From Platycnemis pennipes (lineage: Eukaryota > Arthropoda > Insecta > Odonata > Platycnemididae): DNA of 64,000 nucleotides. Position numbers and translations under genes: made by a program. The stretch is taken from NCBI GenBank assembly GCA_933228895.1, contig OW121849.1, forward strand, positions 126,422,849-126,486,848. Reading direction: 5' to 3'. The first letter of the stretch is position 1; the number at the start of each line of letters is the position of its first letter. Positions 34,931 to 47,085 of this stretch are shown piece by piece. The notes below the pieces were generated by a model. That model did no database searches. It was given only the letters and a program-made list of their open reading frames with translations, and had not been told where the DNA came from.

Positions 34931-35964
34931 TGATTACCGCGGATATTGTTTAAAAGACTAAATCCCCCCACTATTTAAAAGGGCATGAGAAGTTCATTAT
35001 GCCTTAATTCCGAGCTAAGGTTTACTTTTGGAAAGTAATGATTCCTCAACCGGCGACCTTCTCTTCAGATAAAATATTTATTTTACCAGGAATAACTTCA
35101 TTTGCAGGCCATGGGGGTGTGCTGCTAGCCCAACTCAGGCCCTTTCGCGGATGCTAACTGCTAGTCAAATATAGTAATGGAGCAACCTTGCATAAAACAC
35201 CCGTGATGTCTAAGTATGCTTGTACTCTCCCCTTTTCTCTTTTTCATTGAACTCGACCTTCTTTTCCCCCAAACCTCTTCCACTCTTCCCTCCTATATCC
35301 ACCCCTTCCTCAACCCTCACCTGACCTTGTTGAAATATTTCACTTACCCTCGCTCTCGGTCTTTACCATTCCTCAATAGTCTCGAGGATTCCTGTTTTCA
35401 TAGCGTGTACAAACGATGGTAAATTGTAAATTCAACCGTGTTCGGTGAAACTTGTGTAGTTTAATTTCAATCGATGATATTCTGATTGGGGATAATATTT
35501 TTACCTTGCAAAAGGCATCCGCTGAATTTGTACGCAGGATACTTGCGATGTTAGGAAACTTAGGATTGCTAAGAAGTTTGGATTTTTATACTGCGGGAAA
35601 TGAATTCTCTCCTTCTGGTGGACTGCTTTTGAAATGCTTTTTTACCTCTTAACACTCTATTTGTGGTGGCGTGGTAACTCAGAACGGCGAGAATACTGCT
35701 ATGAGCCCGAAGGTAACGAGACAAAATCTTGGATACCTTTTTGGGAACCTTCCGAATCATTTAATCGGTGGGGTTTCAAGTATTACAGGGTATCAGAAGA
35801 AAAAAGCCTCGACAGAAAAGTAATTTCCGTCCCCTATACCTGGAATGGATTGAGGAACTATTAAAATTAGATGGATTAGTAATAAATCGTGACTCCAGCT
35901 GTATAGGGTAAGTCGAACTGTCTAAAAAGTCTTAATCCTATGACAAAAGTGATATCAATCTGAA

Positions 35965-36040
35965 GCTGGATCCAAACCCGCGACTGCCGGATTGTCAAAC
36001 CAGCGTGTTATCGACCTGATTACCGCTGCCGACACCCAAC
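35965..36040 (-). mobile_element. SINE-like head, decayed
   Basis: The minus strand carries CGGTAATCAGGTCGATAACA and GCGGGTTTGGATCC, weak A and B boxes with tRNA-like spacing. Confidence 0.35.
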
Positions 36041-36242
36041 ATTATGATAGATCGAATCAAAGACACAGTGCAGTAATTGAAAGGAAATCCATTAACAAGT
36101 TTAGCCTGTCAACCTAAACTATTTCCCCTTTCATTCCCCCTTCGGTACCTCACTTATCTTCCGCACACACCGCTACCTCACGATACTATCTCCAAGGGGA
36201 TGACACTGCCATAAGGCCAATGCGTATAGGTTTCTGGAAACT

Positions 36243-36258
36243 AGCGCCACCTGGTGGC
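36243..36258. promoter_or_regulatory. CTCF-like motif, palindromic
   Basis: AGCGCCACCTGGTGGC matches the insect CTCF core GCGCCACCT and is itself partly palindromic. Motif resemblance only. Confidence 0.4.
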
Positions 36259-36482
36259 TTCGTGTCAGGAGGCTACGGGTCCCGAGAACCGCGAGAGAAT
36301 CGTGAGAAGCGAGAAAATCGCGAAACGGTCGCCGCTAGGTTTGAATCGTAATTAAGTCACTATTTCGATTTTCTCTCATTTAACATTACAATTTCCAAAC
36401 TATTTTGCTGATTTGAATAGAATCTTACGGAAAACAACGATTTTTATCCCCTTTAAGATATTACTGATGAATCCCCATAGTG

Positions 36483-38399
36483 GGGAATGGGACACTTCGG
36501 CGCGGCCACTTCGGCGCGGCCACCTCGGCGCGGCCGTCTCGGCGCAAGCCCATCTCGACGCGGGCCACCTCGGCGCAGGCCATTTCGGCGCAGGCCCACC
36601 TCGGCGCGGAGAACAGAGATGTTACAGAGAAGTACCGGGACAGATGCTCATGTAAAAATACTATAGGCACCGAGCATCTGCTTCTTCAACAGACAACTTT
36701 TCAAAAGCTATTGTTGAAAATGAGCATGCCTTGCCAGGCAACATACCTTAATGCTAAAAATTATAAATTATATTGCGACTATTTTTATGGGACATATAGA
36801 AGAGTGAGTTTAATTATATGAAACTATTCATAAGGACGTGCCGATACTAATATTCAGTTACTGTTTCCCGTAATTTACTACATTTTTTATATTTTACATT
36901 AGCGTTTAGAATTTTGCTTATTGAACTGAAAAATATAGCTGTATTGTCTTGACAAAAAGGTAATGTTCATTTAATTATTACACTTTTTATCAATGTATCT
37001 AAAGTATTACAAATATTAAAAGTAATAGAAGCTGTGAATCATTATAAAATCGTAAGTTGAAATACAAAATAAATCACAGCAAAAATATAAGGTTAACGGG
37101 CTATCAGAAGAAGCCGCAGTTATTTTATCAACACCAGCGTAACATAGCAGGTTACGCCATGAAAATAAAATTAGAGGGTTACGTCTAGATAAAGAACCCC
37201 GTATTATGGCAGCGTATTCTAAATAAGGTCTAACAAGGGAAAAGTCGTTAATTTCTCGTACATAGTCGTCATATTTGCCCAGTACTCTTTTGCTGAATCC
37301 CAGTCTATATTTACATTACCCAGATATAATTTATATTACCCAGATGAATCCCAGTTTAACGATTATCTTGACCCATAATTTCTCTTATGTGTTTACTCCA
37401 AGGAAGATCATATGTTAGTAATATTTCAAGATATTTAGCAGACTCCATGTGTGTAAATTTACTATTCATTATGCAATAAGTATTAGGGGGAGAAGTAGAC
37501 TTTTTCCAAAAATTCATTACCACACATTTTTTAAAATTTATTTCCAACTGCCATGTATCACGCCATTTTTCAATTGCTAATATGTCATCATGCAAAGATT
37601 CTTTATCGCTGGACTAATAATTTCTCTGTAGACCACTGCATCATCGGCAAATAGAATCTTACTTTTGACCTCGTTATTGATATCATTTATGTACAGAAGG
37701 AAATATAAAACGGAAAACTTTACGGAAGTAGTTGGGTATATATTAAGAACTCCTACTACTAGATTTGACCATATAAATAAGATTAGAGAGATGGCTTGTT
37801 ATACCGATAGATTTAAAATGTCATATTTCCCTCTTACCATTAGAAAATATAATAGGCGGCATAGCATATTTAAAGGTAGGTGAAAAATTGTTAGAGTAGC
37901 CTGTAGTGGTAGCTCTTCGTTGCATATTTAGCATTACATGGTAGCTCCAGTTGCATAGTCAGTCAATAGTGAATGTTTGGTGTTCCTCACCCCCTGCCAC
38001 ACATCCTCGCGGGAGCTTGCAAGGTACCACGTAGATTTAAAAGTATATACATCTATGCTCAAATTTCTCGTCAAAAGCTCTCTCATATTAGTAAACACCT
38101 CTTTCGTCAAAGAAATTCCCCTCCTACTGCGTCCATTTCCATTTAAGACATAAACCCAAGTAACAAACTACCTCCTACACTTCATTTTAAATGTGGTCCA
38201 TATATATGCCCACACTTTGAAACATCCAGTATTAAATACATTGGCCTCGCCGTGATGGCTCGCGTCGACGTGGCCTGCGCCGAGGTGGCCCGCGCCGAGA
38301 TGGGCCTGCGCCGAGTTGGGCCTGCGTCGAGGTGGCTTGCGCCGAGGCGGCCGCGCCGAAGTGGCCGCGCCGAGGTGGCCGCGCCGAGTTGTACTAGAC
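36483..38399. mobile_element. Element with GC-rich tandem-repeat TIRs, ~10-bp TSD
   Basis: CCCCATAGTG is present at 36473-36482 and 38400-38409. Inside it, 36489-36610 is an array of 13-16-base units such as CTCGGCGCGGCCA and CTCGGCGCAGGCCA; 38247-38391 is the inverse array (GGCCGCGCCGAGGT). Long TIRs with a 9-10 bp duplication suggest a Mutator-like MITE. The middle is a LINE copy (37090-38060). No transposase found. Confidence 0.7.
37090..38060. mobile_element. LINE family C copy with inverted 5' part
   Basis: The minus strand from about 37700 to 37090 reads LYINDI, KILFADDAVVYREI, IEKWRDTWQLEINFKKCVV, LPWSKHIREIMGQ and SLVRPYLEYAA. The plus strand from about 37700 to 38060 reads YILRTPTTRFDHINKIREMA, CYTDRFKMSYFPLTIRKY, then the 3' UTR with TGCCACACATCC. 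The two parts of one LINE therefore lie head to head, the pattern left by twin priming. Both have stops. Confidence 0.75.
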
Positions 38400-38409
38400 C
38401 CCCATAGTG

Positions 38410-39967
38410 TAATTAGAAATGGGCTAACTTTTGATAGGACCGAAGGAACTAGTCGAGGTCAGCTGGAAGGTGATAACCAGGAATACTGTAATGATAAAAG
38501 CCAGCATTTGACGAAAAAATATGTATTAACTTCAAAACAAAATCACAATACAAAATCATTCAAAGTAGAATACCGACATTTAGTAAAAGTAGATTGGTGC
38601 AAATAAACATTCTTATTTGGTCAAACAACAGACAATGATAGGATATGGAATTCGTATGGTTTAACAGAAATCACTAATTACATAACATGGCATATTTCAC
38701 ACACAACTCAAATTAAATTTGGAGGACTAGCATTTGGCAAAAAGTATGTAATATTGATGCATAATCCTCTGATGCATGGAGGAGAGAAACTTGTAAATAA
38801 TTATACATGAACTTCCTAAACCTGCTGTAGTACCAAGACTGTAGTATCTATGCCTGGAATGATTCAGGTCAACCTGAAAATACATCAAAGGATGAAACAG
38901 TAAACAAAAAACCATAACAAATCCACTGCATTCTATTTAGTTTCAGCTGATTTAAGCCATTCAAAAGTTGGCAAAAGCCTTCTTGAAATGTATAAAGAAA
39001 ATAAATATAACATGGATATGTTCTATCTTCCTTCTATTACATGCCCTCGCACTACCTGATCCTCCCTTCCTGAGGACAACCACCTAGGCGTGGTCAGAGG
39101 GATAACCTATTATGATGATCCTTATGGGCTACATTTGTGAGAGTTATAAAAATTGCCTTGAGACGGCTACCCAATCCAGCTAGGCATAAACATACAAAAT
39201 AGACAAACAGAAGTCCACACAACATCTGTTCCACAGGGATGTGATTGAAAATCCATCATATTAAAAAAAACAGAATGTGAACCAGCAACCTGGTACTGTC
39301 ATTCCATCCACATATATTAACAACTGAGGGTTCTGTTTAATATAGTTCCCTAATATATCACTACGCCGCACACACCACAAATTATATCACTTATAAGCTA
39401 AATACACAAAAAATTCCACAAGTTCATAATATAATCCTAAAATAGATTCTAATCTCCACTTCGGTTGTCTCTTATGCATCATATGATCATTTTATTGGGC
39501 CACATGAGAACACCAAATGCATATTTTCTAGAGGCATAAATAATTACTTTTGTCAGAAGAAAGTAAAAATCGGCCATGATTTTTCATGGCAATGGGATAA
39601 ACTTGTACCAGCAAAGAATAATTGAGACAGAGGATGAATTCACTTAAAAACATCTAAACAAAAATGAGAAAACCATGCACTAGGAACTCTCTAATTAGGT
39701 ATTAAACTTGACTATGAATCGATCGATTCCACACCAAGCTCGATGTTATTAATTAGCAAAAATACGAATTATGCAAAAATAGATAATTATTCAAAACAAA
39801 TAAGTAGATAAAATGTGCCAAAAATCGCGAAAAACCGGTGTACCTATACCTCTCAAAAGCATGGAATTAATTCTACGAAAACATTAAGCCGCAACACCAC
39901 ATAGTGTTAGTTATCACGAAATTATGCCACTGCCTTATCACGGTATGACAATGACTAACAAATTATT
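38410..39967. other. AT-rich stretch, nothing recognised
   Basis: A short open frame at 38410-38606 is continuous with the repeat array upstream and is not gene-like. No other structure identified. Confidence 0.35.
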
Positions 39968-40326
39968 TTAACATTTACACATCACAAATTTATCCACACT
40001 CACACACGACCCATTTTTCAATGAATAATCATCATCATGTACTTTGATATGATGCGATATGAGAACGTTTCCTGATATTGTGCTTGGCAGTGCAGTCACC
40101 TCAGAATAATCATTCCCATCATCGATTGTTATCACTGCACAGAGATCAAAAGTTCCCTTGAGTAGAACGTCGAGAGAATCCGTGAAATACAAAGGAAAAT
40201 CGTTAGAGCATATTGTGAACTTAAACCAACCATTCATTTCAAAACAATAACACTTCAACGATATGATGCACGGCCGAGATCATAAAATTACATTAATACA
40301 CTTACCTTCCAACATATCTGGGACAT
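39968..40326 (-). CDS. Candidate small protein, unidentified
   Basis: A minus-strand frame (40252-39968) encodes about 94 residues beginning CYCFEMNGWFKFTICSND and ending DKFVMCKC. Upstream, ATGTCCCAGATATG... (40326-40306) ends at a consensus donor (AAG|GTAAGT), and joining to an AG at 40253 would keep the frame (MSQICWK then CYCFE). That intron would be only 53 bp with a poor pyrimidine tract, and no homology is recognised. It may instead be a first exon spliced elsewhere, or chance. Confidence 0.25.
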
Positions 40327-41277
40327 TGTTCCATTGAAGAAGATGTTTCCGGTAATAATGCATAAAGCCTTTGTATATATTTTACGAAACATCTACGACA
40401 TTGTAGTTATCGGCCAACTTTAAAGTAAACAAACCTGTCACCTTCGATAACCGAAGCAAATAATACGAACATCACTTGCACTCTTTCACTAGAGTGGCAC
40501 TAGTTTATGAGACAGCCATGTTCATTCCACTTTAAAACACACTGAAATACAGAAAATTATCTCGGTAAACACTCAATTATGCTTTAATTTAGCATATCGG
40601 TGAACTCAACACAACAGCAATTAAAACAGACTCCTTAACATGGCTGATCTCAACCAATCGGCCAATCAGGAGCCAGAATCTCAGAAATCGGCCTCCGCAG
40701 CGCCTCTCGCGGGCCTAGAGGTGGAAAAGTTTTCCCATCCACAATCGATTAAAGTAATCTATACGATATATCGCATGATTGTGGACCCCTTGCTATCTCC
40801 GTGGCCAGTTAATAGCCCCGGGGTTGAATGAACACAGTTTCTTACTCCTCGATTGGAGATGATATATGTTTCAGTGCCTCCACGGCCGGTCGCATACTAT
40901 CGTACGCTCGTTCAGGCCGAGTGCTCGAGATACTGCGCTCAGCCTGCCTTCACGAGTGATAGCTCAGTTAAAGTCAAAATTTTCTGTATGTGACTCACAT
41001 CCCAAGCAAAAAAATTGTCAGCCTAGCATGGACTTAAAACTCTTTGAATTCTGGGCACTTGGATGTGAAGGAGATTAGAAGTGACTGTTGTTAAAAGTTA
41101 GATGAAGAGATGTTAGAAGTGACTGAGATCGGATTCCTTCCCAATGATTTGAGAGGTGGAGTTAAAATAGATTTATGTTTTAAGTTGCCCCAACTACATC
41201 AATCATATCTTACCGTCTAAACCAGGGGTCGGTAGACTGCGGTTCTCAAACCACACGCGGCTCTTTGTATGCGGGCA

Positions 41278-44100
41278 CAGGGCCGGCGACAGGGGGGGGC
41301 AAAGGGGGCAAATGCCCAGGGGCCCGGGCCATCAGGGGGCCCGGGCCAAAATAAATTAATTGAAAATAAAAATTTAAAGTATGAATAAATTTAAATGCCA
41401 AAAAGAATACAAAATTTTGTTGTTTAAAAAGTGAAAAAAAACAAATGAAGGCAGAGCGTGTGTCATTGTGCAATAGAGAAGTATGATGTTGTGGTCATCG
41501 AGGGTTTTGGGGTGATGGGGAGGACGATAGAGCGAGAAGGCGCTGTGACTGACTCACCCTTTGCCCTCCCTTTGCCGCGAACATTCGCCACTCAGCGACA
41601 TGTTGTAACCTGAACGAAAAGAAATCCAATCCCCCCCACCTAAAGTCTATTGTTTACTTGTTAGTGGGCTGTGAATAATCCTTTATTCTACAGTCAAAGT
41701 TACAGATTATCAGTAGCAAGCTACACATTCCAGTGTTGTGTCATTGGTTTAGTATACATGAGCGCCCATACACGGGGGTAGGGAGGGAACGCGGCCCCCC
41801 TCCCACCTAGCCTCCCAGTAAGGATTGCAATCCCAGAGAGATTTTTTTAATCCCGGGATTACGGGATCATCATCAAAAGGTAGACAACATTTTCTGGAAT
41901 TTAGTCCATCTTGTTTAATGCTGGCGATCACTATGTCTTTAACACGCGCACCGTAAGCTCATTTCCATTTTTCTTATGTAGTACAAATGATGACATATTA
42001 CTTATTCCAATAAAATTTATTAGTCAATGGACTCAGACGTCTAACGTGTTGCATTTCATGTCCAAGAAAACTTACTTACTAGCGCTGCCTGTTAGCGAAA
42101 AGTTGTACGTCAATCCCGGGTTCGTTTATAGTAAATCTCGAGATTTCGGGATTGTCATTTCATCCGGGATTACAATCCTTAACTCCCGGGTAAAATAAAA
42201 AAGGGAAGCAAAAAAATATTACATATTAAAAATTTTGTGAATGTCACGTATGTCAGAAAGTTATTAATTCATAAACATGATGTATAATTTATCCTTCTGA
42301 AATTTTTATAAATTTGTTTCCTTTTTTTACTGAAAGTTCAAAGCCCATGCACACACTGTCATGATTTTGTGTGGTTTTTGTTAATAGAAAGGAGAGAAAG
42401 GAAAATTTGAACCGATGCACAGTAGGCTGAAATCGAAAGAAGTTACAAAATTCCAAAATGTCTTTTTTGGAGAGAGAATCATGAAACTTGGTACAAATAC
42501 TCATAATTGATTGGCAACCATAGAATGGCATGTCATTGGTCATGTTATTTCGCCGTTATCGAGATGCAGGGGCTCAAACATGACCAAAATAACACCCGAC
42601 TTCAGTTTTCTATGACAATCTTCCTATTTAAGTTGAGGGTGACGCTGTGGGATGAATTTGGTCAGATAAAAAACTAGTAGGTCTGTTAAAACCACTCTTT
42701 TACTATACTGTGCTTAACTTTGGGAGTTTTTTTCCTAAATGTAGGTGATATTACGTAACAAAATGGCGGACGCTATTTTCACACAAATATTCATTTTAAG
42801 TAGTAAATATCTGGCATGTTAAGTGCCTGTAAAGTGACTCATATTAAATCAATTTTTGATGCTTTTTAAAGGTAGATCTGAAAAAAATTGAAAAGTCGTT
42901 CGCGACGCCAATAATTACATTTGACTTTTAGTACGCGCGTCCGGAGCTTGAGGCACGCGCCGGGAGCTGGAAATGACGAGACGCGAGTAAGTTTTTTCAA
43001 GCCATAAGGAACATAACGCTTCTTATTCGCCCTTTTTAATGTGTGTACATTGCTATCGATCTCCGCCAGCTCTACACGTATAAAATCATGGGGATATAGA
43101 AATATTAAGGTCTTAAAGTGCACGCGAAATCGCTTTCAAGGTTTCTCCTCTCAAAAGTAAACTTCTCATTCACACCCTCAAAGCCTTGAAATTCCTGTAT
43201 TTTTCCGACGAAAAATTATTTTACGTTCCAGAAGGACACTATTCCGGACTTCTTTCCGTTTATTTGCCCCTTCGCCCCAGCAGTCCAAGCCTTTGACCCT
43301 ACTAGGAGGTTCATGCAGAAAGGTACATTTTGGACACCTCGGAGCTTTTGGTTGTTCATCGAGAAAATCTACTCAAATCTTTCATTTTCCCTGCTTTACA
43401 ACATGCATATCCCTGATTTATACGTCACATTAGACTTTATTCATCTAGGAGAACTTTAGTTTCTACTTTACTTGAAATATGCACACAGGAAAGAAACAAA
43501 TTATCGAAAATAGCTTAATATTGAGGCACAACAAAATATATTCCGTTCGTCAAAACCCTTAACTTACATTATTTTTACATATTCCCTGCTGTTATGTTTG
43601 ATTGAGAAAGTTGCAGTGAAAGCAACGCTTAGTAGAAGTGAATACTCTGCATTCGTTTTAATTAGGTGGAGATATAACTATCTCCGTATCTCCGAAAAGA
43701 TGGAAGTATTTTTGGATATGCTAATTTTGAAATAAAAGAAAGTACGTTTTATTACGACTTTTTATAAAATTTTCAAGTTCAAGTAAGTCTTAGTTTTGAT
43801 TACTGTAAAATGAAAGAGTAAAGTGTGTTACACCGTCAAAAAGTTTTCATTTTGAAATTGTTTCCCCATCCCATTCCACTGACATGTGTTTAATTTAGAA
43901 AAAAGGACAATTTACAGTAAATTAAAAGATAATTTAACAGTGTGCAAGTTTCTTCTGCAGAAAAAGCAGGTAAGTCTTCGTTATAAAATAACCTGAAAGT
44001 TCGCAGTTGTGGTCTAAATTGAGTGAGGGGGTTTGCAGGGATTTAGGGGGCCCGGACTACTCAGTTGCCCAGGGGCCCGAAAATCCTGTCACCGGTCCTG
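41278..44100. mobile_element. hAT-type element (inner), exact 8-bp TSD
   Basis: The ends are CAGGGCCGGCGACAGG (41278) and, on the other strand from 44100, CAGGACCGGTGACAGG, with TGCGGGCA on both sides (41270-41277 and 44101-44108). Subterminal GCCCAGGGGCCCG blocks occur at both ends. It interrupts the outer hAT. I see no transposase; a smaller inverted-repeat element sits at 41817-42182. Confidence 0.85.
41817..42182. mobile_element. MITE-like inverted-repeat element inside the hAT
   Basis: AGTAAGGATTGCAATCCC (41817 on) faces GGGATTACAATCCTTAA (about 42166-42182), and further TCCCGGGATT blocks lie just inside both ends. CTCCC occurs outside both ends, so the TSD is uncertain. Confidence 0.5.
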
Positions 44101-44639
44101 TGCGGGCATATGGCTCTTGCGTAGAATTATGAAAATAAAACATCATAGTTCCATCTATAAAGCATACATCGGCCAAAATATGTCATTTAGTATCATTCCG
44201 TTGATGACAAATGACTCTTTACACAACGAACATAGATAGTCCTGGGTAATGCAAGTTCATTATCCTCGTTTTTCAAACGAAAGAGGCAATAATTTGTTTT
44301 TTATTCATTTCAATGAAGATGTATTAATATTACTTGCTTAAGTACCTATATCTTATTTTATCCATCTCTTTATCCAACTATCTTTTTCTTTAGTTATTGT
44401 ATCAATCTCTTGTTACAGTATTAATTTAAATTTCCCTTATTTGCACACGCATTTGTGACTAGAATAAAGTTCAAAACTCTGCAGGAGACATATTTGGCTC
44501 TTACGTCTTAAAATTCCACGGACCCCTGTTCTAACCTTACTTCCAATCCTGAGATGAACAATAATTTAATCCTAAGATAAACAAAACCCGCTTGCCTTAA
44601 TCGAAATCCGAACCCACGACTTTTGTGTTGCTAGTATGC

Positions 44640-45628
44640 GTGCAAAATTCACGCATTCTCGATACATACATCTGCATGTAGCGCGAGTGCTGTCACTAAA
44701 GTATATGGTAGGATTGTTTGGCCATGATCCGTGAAAAAATTAAGATGAAAAAGAGGTGTTTTGGAAAATCTGATGGAGATAGAAGATAATTGTAGGTAAT
44801 TATAGCCAAATTTTTTATTGTTATCGTAAATAGTGCTTGGGGATTATGAATCTCTGATTCCCCATTCCAAGTTTGTCATTATGTTTTCTAGTATCCCTTC
44901 CCCGTATATCGTCCTCAAGTTCCCAGTTTCCAAATTATTCTTGCCCTCTTAGACGACTCTGCTTTCCACATTTACATCAAAAAATAAATGTCCATTTCAG
45001 TCAACTCACGTTTAGGGAATAAGTGTATAGTAAATGTCACTTGGATTTATCTGTGATTTCTCGGTTATATTGCATTAAATTCCATTATTACATCACCATG
45101 GCGTCCTCCATACGGAAAATTTAGTTATACTATTTAATGTGTTGTAAAGAATACTACAAATATTTTCCTGCCTTCATTATAATTATTTTCTTTCGTCTTT
45201 CAGCCTTATCGAAAAACGTCGCGAGTCCCCCACTTCGGAAGGCTGCAGTTTTCTTTCTATTCAGCTTCAGAGAGTAACATCACGACCTCAAGTGGGCATC
45301 AGGGTCGTAAGAGAGGTCAACAAAGCAGTGGACAAACATGGACGTCCTCCATGGTCGTCTGGTCCGATAAGTGACCAGACGATAAGTGAAACTAATTTTT
45401 ATTTCTTGCCATTTTAATAACTCTTATTGGGTGACAAGATGTCATGACGTACTTCATTAGCATCATATTATTCCGATATACGATTTTCATTTTCCTTGGA
45501 GATGAGTTAGAGCAATGTGCAAGTAGAATTCGGACAGTGCGTTACCATTAAGGTAACTTCATTTGAAAATTGAGCTTAAAGTAATGATCAAAATAAGAGG
45601 TTCAGATTTACTGTCTAGCACACAACCT
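44640..45628. other. Stretch with no supported gene
   Basis: A possible B-box relic (GGGTTCGGATTTC, minus strand) lies just before it near 44605-44620. Otherwise anonymous AT-rich sequence. Confidence 0.35.
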
Positions 45629-45631
45629 GTA

Positions 45632-47059
45632 CAGTTGAGCATCTTTAATCTGGCACAGTCGCTACCGAAACTGCTTCGGATTACGGATTTTGCCGGACTA
45701 TGGGTCATGCATGGCAACTGGTCTATTTGTGACGTCCGGGATGTTGTCATTGAAAGAGTCAATTAATTATAACAAAATATATTCGTTTGCCATTTACAGA
45801 ACATTATTTATGGTTTCTTAATGCACCAAGTTATTACTTAAAAGTATCGAAGTTGCTCAGTGAGTGAAAATAACATAAGCTTAGCATCGTGTGCATCATA
45901 TTGCTGCACATTTGAAAGTGTAATATTACCATCGGAAAAGGGTATATAAAATTTAATATTTCTTATGCAGTGCTTCGCGCAAAATATTTCCTACCGCGCT
46001 TGGTTTGTTATCAGCTGATCCAGCGTGATGTCAACGCGCGGGTGTCGTCATCACGGCCACCCATCACTACGTCGCGGGCGACCAGACTGGATGATTCTTT
46101 AAAGACCATCATTAATAGTAGTCTTCCTTCAACGATTTCAGAGTCATCATCTTCATCCCCACTCGGATTTATTGTTAATAATTACCATTTCAAGGAATTT
46201 ATCATATGTGAATTGTTGTGTGGTGAGAGTATCGTGGTCGCTAGCTATCCATTCCTCTGATTTTACCAATTCCATTTCCTGTAATTCAGGGTTATGGATG
46301 CTGTTTGCAAACTCCATCGTCATATTTTTATCCTCACAAACATGAATTTTTTTTAAATCCCCACTTCTTTCGTAGAATTAAGACCTTCACTTCGACGAAA
46401 TCGAAACCACGCGATCTAATTACGCACTTAAATCTTCTTTCGTAGTTTTTCTCTGTATCATCCATTTTTTCGTGCCACTTTAACAGTAAAATTTTAAGGA
46501 TTTTTTCTTTCAGCTTCTTAATGTGTTATTTGTTGAAGATCCCACGCAGTATGTTTCAGACAAACGCTTTACTGATGCAACGGCGTCTAGCTTTTTCAAA
46601 ACTTGCACCTTTTCTGCGATCTTTAACGTTTTGTACTGATGCCTCACTCCTCTGCTGCTGCCACAACTGTATAGATGATACATGATTTGGGAGAAACATA
46701 TGCAGATAACAAATAATTTTATCAAATTACGTCTAGTAGTCAATCAAAAATGCGCGCGCCATTGAAATTAGCCGATCTGTAAATTAGTCGTAGTCCGTCT
46801 CGGCGATGTCTTCAAATTTATATGTTCCTTTAAAGTTGCAGAATAATTACTGTGTACACGAACTACCAGAAATTAATATGTTTAAATGATTCTGATTCTC
46901 GGAATGGGAAAATTAACGTTAAGAATGGGATAATATCTCCGTAGATTATGAAGCAATGTTTTGGTAAAAAATGTTTCGGAATTTCCACAAAGTACCGGGT
47001 AGTTGGTCACGGAAAAATTGCTGGATTATGGGTGTTCGCGGATTAAGGGTGCTCAACTG
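45632..47059 (-). mobile_element. pogo/Tigger-type transposon, decayed
   Basis: The ends are TA|CAGTTGAGCATCTTTAATC (45632 on) and, on the other strand from 47059, CAGTTGAGCACCCTTAATCC, with TA at 45630-45631 and 47060-47061. A minus-strand transposase relic inside supports the assignment. 1428 bp. Confidence 0.8.
46160..46660 (-). pseudogene. Tigger-like transposase fragments
   Basis: The minus strand at about 46650-46516 reads YKTLKIAEKVQVLKKLDAVA then SVKRLSETYCVGSST, matching the N-terminal helix-turn-helix (CENP-B/psq type) of pogo/Tigger transposases. Nearer 46290-46170 a segment SEEWIASDHDTLTTQQFT resembles the acidic C-terminal tail. The DDE core between them is not readable. Large deletions and stops; not functional. 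Confidence 0.6.
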
Positions 47060-47085
47060 TATTATATTTACGTAAGCAAGTGAGA

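Larger units (their letters stand above)
41223..44528. mobile_element. hAT-type element (outer), degraded 8-bp TSD
   Basis: CAGGGGTCGGTAGACTGCGG with CGCGGCTCTTTG (41223 on) is the familiar start of one hAT MITE family. The other end, read on the opposite strand from 44528, is CAGGGGTCCGTGGAATTTTA. Flanks GTCTAAAC (41215-41222) and TTCTAACC (44529-44536) match at 6 of 8. Without the inner insertion it is about 480 bp. Confidence 0.65.

Noticed and set aside
40640..40831. Protein-coding gene of 63 residues
   Set aside because: Has ATG and two CCAAT boxes nearby, but no homology, splice context or repeat conservation that I can see.
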